Assembly (NCBI GenBank): GCA_904063045.1
Contig: CAJFCJ010000009.1
Coordinates: 600,942-664,941 of the forward strand
Source: Dimorphilus gyrociliatus
Taxonomy: Eukaryota > Annelida > Polychaeta > Dinophilidae
Length of the DNA: 64,000 nt
Reading direction: 5' to 3'
Part shown: positions 59,620 to 64,000 of the stretch, one piece after another
Layout of the letters: each line of letters begins with the position of its first letter
Numbering within the stretch: position 1 is the first letter of the stretch
Program-made: the position numbers and the translations under genes
The notes under the pieces: model-generated
What the model was told of the DNA's origin: nothing
The model's database searches: none
Seen by the model: only the letters and a program-made list of their open reading frames with translations

Positions 59620-62323
59620 ATGGATAGTTCTCTTTATACAGCTGACGAGAGTACCGACGGATTGGGAATTTGTGGATGGGTTCTGACGATATTCGCTTGG
59701 TTCCTAGCTCTAGTCACTTTTCCGCTGTCACTTTGCGTTTGTATGAAGGTAAGCGTGCAAACAAGTTTGACGCAAGTATACAAGGCAATAACACTTTACA
59801 ATAAGACGATTAGTGAATAGGCCTAAAATCTACATTGTAGTAAGAGAACACACTAACATTTAAAAAATTGTTGAAAACATATTTTAAAAGTTATATAACA
59901 GTATCAGGTTAGTTTGTAGCCCAAATTATATTATTGAATATACAATATATACAATATATATAGGTCAGGGTATTGGAAAAAAGCTCTATTTTTATTGTGT
60001 ATTTAATTCTGAGACGTTTCCATCAACTCTCTGCAGGTTGTGCAAGAATATGAAAGAGCCGTGATTTTCCGACTTGGACGTCTCTTATCCGGAGGAGCTA
60101 AAGGTCCAGGTAATAAGAATTAGATGACACTTCTTTATTCTTCCTCATAAGCCTTAATTATAACTGCAAAGAAGGAGGATTACTTACTGCTTTTATTGCA
60201 TTATTTTTATTATTCTGCCAAAGCACGTGACCTTTAGGCTGTTCTCTCGTAGAGAAAAAAGCCAAGCCATTAATACAGATGGGGCGGTTTTCTCAGCGAT
60301 TCCACACCCCATTAATTTGCTATCGGCCTATTTTTTAGTATGATTAAATAAGGCGATAGGGACGAGCAAAGATATTATTTATATAGAGCTTTGTTCAATA
60401 TCTTTGCTTTTCACTTTCATCATTCATTTTCCCAAAAAAAAAATATAATCTCGTTCTTTCTCTTTCTCTCTCTCTTTCTTTTCTCTCTCCCCATCCCCCT
60501 TTCACTCTTTAAATCTACACCTATTTACACATAAGGGCTTTTCAGGAATTTTCTTCGTTCTACCCTGCATTGAGAGCTATACGAAGGTCGATTTAAGAAC
60601 AGTCTCGTTTGATGTGCCGCCTCAGGAGGTTTGTTGTACTGCAACACGTGACTAAATTTGTCCAATATACAGTTTTAGAGTGATCGTACGTTCTATTTGC
60701 ATAGGTAATATGACCATAGAGGAAGGAAGTAATATCAACTAGTTTAAATGGTGAACAAATGAGCAAGGAAAATCATAAATAATTAATAATTAATAAAATA
60801 TAAAATATAAAGGCCTTATTTAACAAATAAAGGGAATTCATTATACGCCATTAGGTTTTTAACTTAAAATAGAAGTACTTTATAATACGAAGGAATATTT
60901 AAATAAGTTTATTTTTGTTATAGAGATTGATGTTTACCAACTGCTAATTTTTTTTTACTCTTTCTCTTACATTCTTTTGGCTAGGTTCTGACCAAGGACT
61001 CTGTTACAGTCTCGGTAGACGCTGTCGTCTATTATCGAGTTAGTAACGCAACGGTTTCTGTAGCAAATGTCGAGAACGCTCACCACTCGAGTAATATTCT
61101 ATTTTTTATATATTTCATTATTTTTTATGTGATATCAACCTCCTAATCTAGAAAAATTTCTTGGAATTTTGTTACTTTTCCTTCATTTTCTGCCCTACAG
61201 CTCGCCTTCTAGCGCAAACTACTCTTCGAAATGTTCTGGGGACGAAAAACTTGAGTGAAATACTCAGCGAAAGGGAGGCTATCAGCAATTCGATGCAGGT
61301 CTTTATTTTTCTATCGAATTTACATCAATTCACGTATTTCATTAAGAATTCAGCTCAAAGTTAATCGATGAATGGAACAGCTGCTGACGTACACAGCTAT
61401 CCGTTCTGTAAAAAGCTTTCATCCACGAGGAGTTTGTACCGTCACTTTTTTACGCGGCTTTAAGCTTATAGTAGTGTTTTTTTTTTCTTTTGTTCGCTGG
61501 TAAATTACTAATAGACTTGTAATCAATAAAGAAGAAATCTCTTATGATTCTTAAAGATATATGTTGAAATAAACAGGGCTTAATATTTAACTATCGAAAA
61601 GGAAAAGCAGCTTGTTAGTGCAAATTCAAAACTCTTTTAGCCTGTATTTCGGCTTTAAATTCAAATTTGCCTCAAGTCAAGGTTATTTTAACTAGCTACA
61701 TCCTGTTTACAGCTAATTTTGGATGAAGCCACGACTAACTGGGGTATTAGAGTGGAAAGAGTAGAAATGTAAGCAAAATTTTGTTGTTTTTTCTTCGGTT
61801 TCTTTTCTTTTTAGTTTTCTCGCTCTCCTCCTTGATAATATTTGCTTGTAAATATTTAGAAAAGACGTTCGGCTACCTGTTCAATTGCAAAGGGCCATGG
61901 CAGCAGAAGCAGAAGCCGCTAGGGAAGCCAGAGCTAAAGTAAAAACTTTTAATTTATTTCATTTTTCATCTCGTTATTAAATGACAATTAATTTAATTTT
62001 TATCTATACGCTTCCTCTACACACCTACCATCACTTCAAAACTGCAAATAACTAGGTGATAGCAGCCGAAGGTGAAAATGACTCAGCGAGAGCTCTGAAA
62101 GAGGCCGCAGACGTTATGGCCGAAAGTCCTGCCGCCTTACAACTAAGATATCTACAGGTTTGTCCCTGATCTTGACCTCCATTTCCTGCTTTTACAAATA
62201 ATAAGACTAATGTTATAATTTTATTTCTCATTTTAGACACTATCAACAATCTCATCGGAAAAGAATTCTACCATTATTTTCCCTTTACCGATAGAGCTCA
62301 TATCACACTTTTCGTCCAAATGA
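59620..62323 (+). CDS. STOM: Stomatin-like SPFH membrane protein
   Basis: Coding exons 59620-59748, 60037-60109, 60546-60628, 60985-61090, 61201-61298, 61713-61768, 61860-61938, 62056-62157 and 62237-62323, all in phase, 270 aa from the proximal ATG. The N-terminus [16 protein letters not shown] is followed by a hydrophobic hairpin ([24 protein letters not shown]) carrying the conserved proline (TFPLS), then a full stomatin/SPFH domain: [135 protein letters not shown] and [12 protein letters not shown]. Identity to vertebrate stomatin and worm MEC-2-type proteins is obvious. These oligomerise on the inner membrane face and modulate ion channels. Two upstream exons (56370 and 59100) give other N-termini through an acceptor inside this exon. 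Confidence 0.95.
59642..59748 (+). other. Stomatin exon 2 from the internal acceptor
   Basis: The coding sequence CTCTTTATACAG ends at 59641 and works as a pyrimidine-rich acceptor 37 bp downstream of the main one (TATTTTAG, 59604). Use of this site removes the proximal ATG and accepts phase-1 exons A or B. Confidence 0.55.
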
Positions 62324-62562
62324 AATTTCAAAAGGCAGTAATTCTTCTGCAACTCAACTGTTTATTTTATCACTCATTTATCTCCTTTTCTTTTTACTTC
62401 ATATGCATTTTTTATGTAAAGAAAAGGGAGAAAAGAAATAGGACATAGGACTTAAGAAACAACTAAAAATATATAATATGACGGACATTGAAGATTTATT
62501 ATACTAAAGAATTTTACTAAAAAATACTATCTATTTTTTAACGATTTATTTCATACAAATAA

Positions 62563-62618
<56 letters not shown>

Positions 62619-64000
62619 ATCTGTATAGACAGTATATATATAAAGAGGGACAGAGAAGGAAAACACTAATGAAATTCACTTATCGTATTTAATAAAGATC
62701 TCACTATCTTTGTTTTGTTTTGTGTCTATTAACATTTTGCCGTTCACACTTTGTACGTAACCTCTTTTTTTTCTTAAAATGATAAATAGGTTGTGACCTA
62801 TTTTAAGTTCAAATAAAAAGAGTGTTTCGAAACAAGCTATAAAACTGCAAACACGGACTGATTTCTATAAGAAAAGTGTACATTTTACGATTCTACCTGT
62901 ATACACCCACATACGCTTATATTTGCGTATTATACTACATATATGATGTTTTGATTCAATGCAAAGACATGATTAATTGATAAAAAGAACGAAAAAATAA
63001 ACACTTGTATTGATGTAAGAAGATGATGTCTTTCTCATTCCCTCTTTGTCCCTTAATACTTTTCTTATAGTTAGAAAATGTATATCATGGGAACTGATAA
63101 TCGTTTTACTTTGACGGCTTTTAGACTATAAGTACTTATCTGGAAGACTACAACCCTTCAGAATTATTAAATCTTGTATATATCTAGCAAACGCACAAAA
63201 ATTTACGTAAATGATAAAAAATATCATATGATTTATAGTTATGGGAGGATCAACGTAACGATTTATATGATGCGGAATATGATTTTCTTCATTTTACTAT
63301 GTAATCGATAAAACTTGCATGCTATCCTAACGTTATATTGCATACTTCAGTCATTAATATCAAATTCTTTCTTATCTATTAGTAAATACAAATCTTAAAT
63401 TTAACTCCATTGCCAATTGATTAGTTTAGTTTTAATTATTCTTTCACTATTAGCAAGAGCAGGTATAATCGAAATGAATAAGATCTAAAGAAAATAATAG
63501 AATGCAACAAGTCGTTTTCATTACATATTCCATTTGTAGATTATCTATAACAAAAATATAATTATCTCTGTCTACGGTGGAATAGATTTGAGAAATAAAT
63601 AGAGAGAGAAGAGGAGGGGGATGAGGAGAAGGAGAAAATAAAAATAGAGAAAGTTAGGAACCAACAAAACGGAAAAGATAGAGAGAGAGAGAGAGATCGA
63701 AAGAGAGAAAATATATGATATACCTCACAGAATGACAATTATATTCATCTATAGAAATCCTACATTAATAGATATTCTCTATAATCGAAAGACATAAATA
63801 ATGTAACAAAAAAAAATTATTGTAAGCATATTACACATTTCCTGCTAATTAAATCATTTTCCTTTTATAAATGCACGTAAACTTTACTTTTTGATCGATA
63901 AGCCCGTTTAGACCGATACTAAGCTTTCAAAACCCTAAATAATTGAGTAGTGTGAACTTTTATTTTTTATTTTAATAACTACTTTAGACAGAATATTGAA
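62324..64000. other. Stomatin 3' flank, no gene seen
   Basis: AT-rich to the window end, with a long (CT)n tract at 62562-62619 and GA-rich tracts near 63600-63700. No coding exon or RNA gene recognised. Confidence 0.5.
62562..62619. repeat. (CT)n microsatellite
   Basis: About 28 CT units with two single-base interruptions, in the stomatin 3' flank. Confidence 0.9.

Overview
The window is animal nuclear DNA: AT-rich, with spliced genes on both strands, GT-AG introns often only 45-150 bp long, and long AT-rich spacers full of (TA)n, (GA)n and (CT)n tracts. TRPN/NompC, DRGX, a Kv-beta subunit and stomatin together point to a bilaterian invertebrate with a fairly compact genome. A small annelid-like or other spiralian animal is one possibility; the species cannot be fixed from the sequence. 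No bacterial, viral or clear transposon sequence was seen. Exon limits below were set by reading splice sites and checking that reading phase is kept across every junction.

Layout. 1-2535 (-): 5' part of a DRGX-type paired-class homeobox gene, cut by the window edge. 3401-6985 (-): USP53/54-like protease-fold gene, five exons. 8763-16363 (-): NompC/TRPN mechanosensory channel, 18 coding exons, all introns phase 0, with a probable 6-nt microexon. 17713-19956 (+): membrane protein with C-type-lectin-like and thrombospondin-1-like modules. 22253-22681 (-): Yippee-like. 23619-25977 (+): ankyrin/SOCS-box (ASB) protein. 27854-29831 (-) and 30418-31488 (+): head-to-head DDX24 helicase and GHITM. 31754-32999 (+): orphan beta-propeller-like protein. 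33170-33367 (-): COA4. 34062-36641 (+): single-exon C2H2 zinc-finger protein. 36909-37827 (-): small coiled-coil gene with two possible last exons. 40903-41590 (+): PPP1R27-like ankyrin protein with an RVxF motif. 44290-45327 (+): secreted cysteine-rich peptide precursor. 46053-47359 (+): peflin. 48526-54271 (+): Kv channel beta subunit with two alternative starts. 56370-62323 (+): stomatin with three alternative 5' ends.

The genes do not form one pathway. Several would be expected in sensory or excitable cells: DRGX is a sensory-neuron transcription factor in vertebrates, NompC is a mechanotransduction channel, Kv-beta tunes Shaker-type channels, and stomatin relatives modulate mechanosensory channels. 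The rest are housekeeping (DDX24, GHITM, COA4, Yippee) or ubiquitin/calcium related (USP, ASB, peflin). The least expected items are the cysteine-rich peptide gene, the lectin/thrombospondin receptor, the multi-promoter stomatin gene, and three short palindromic or insulator-like motifs that recur far more often than base composition predicts.
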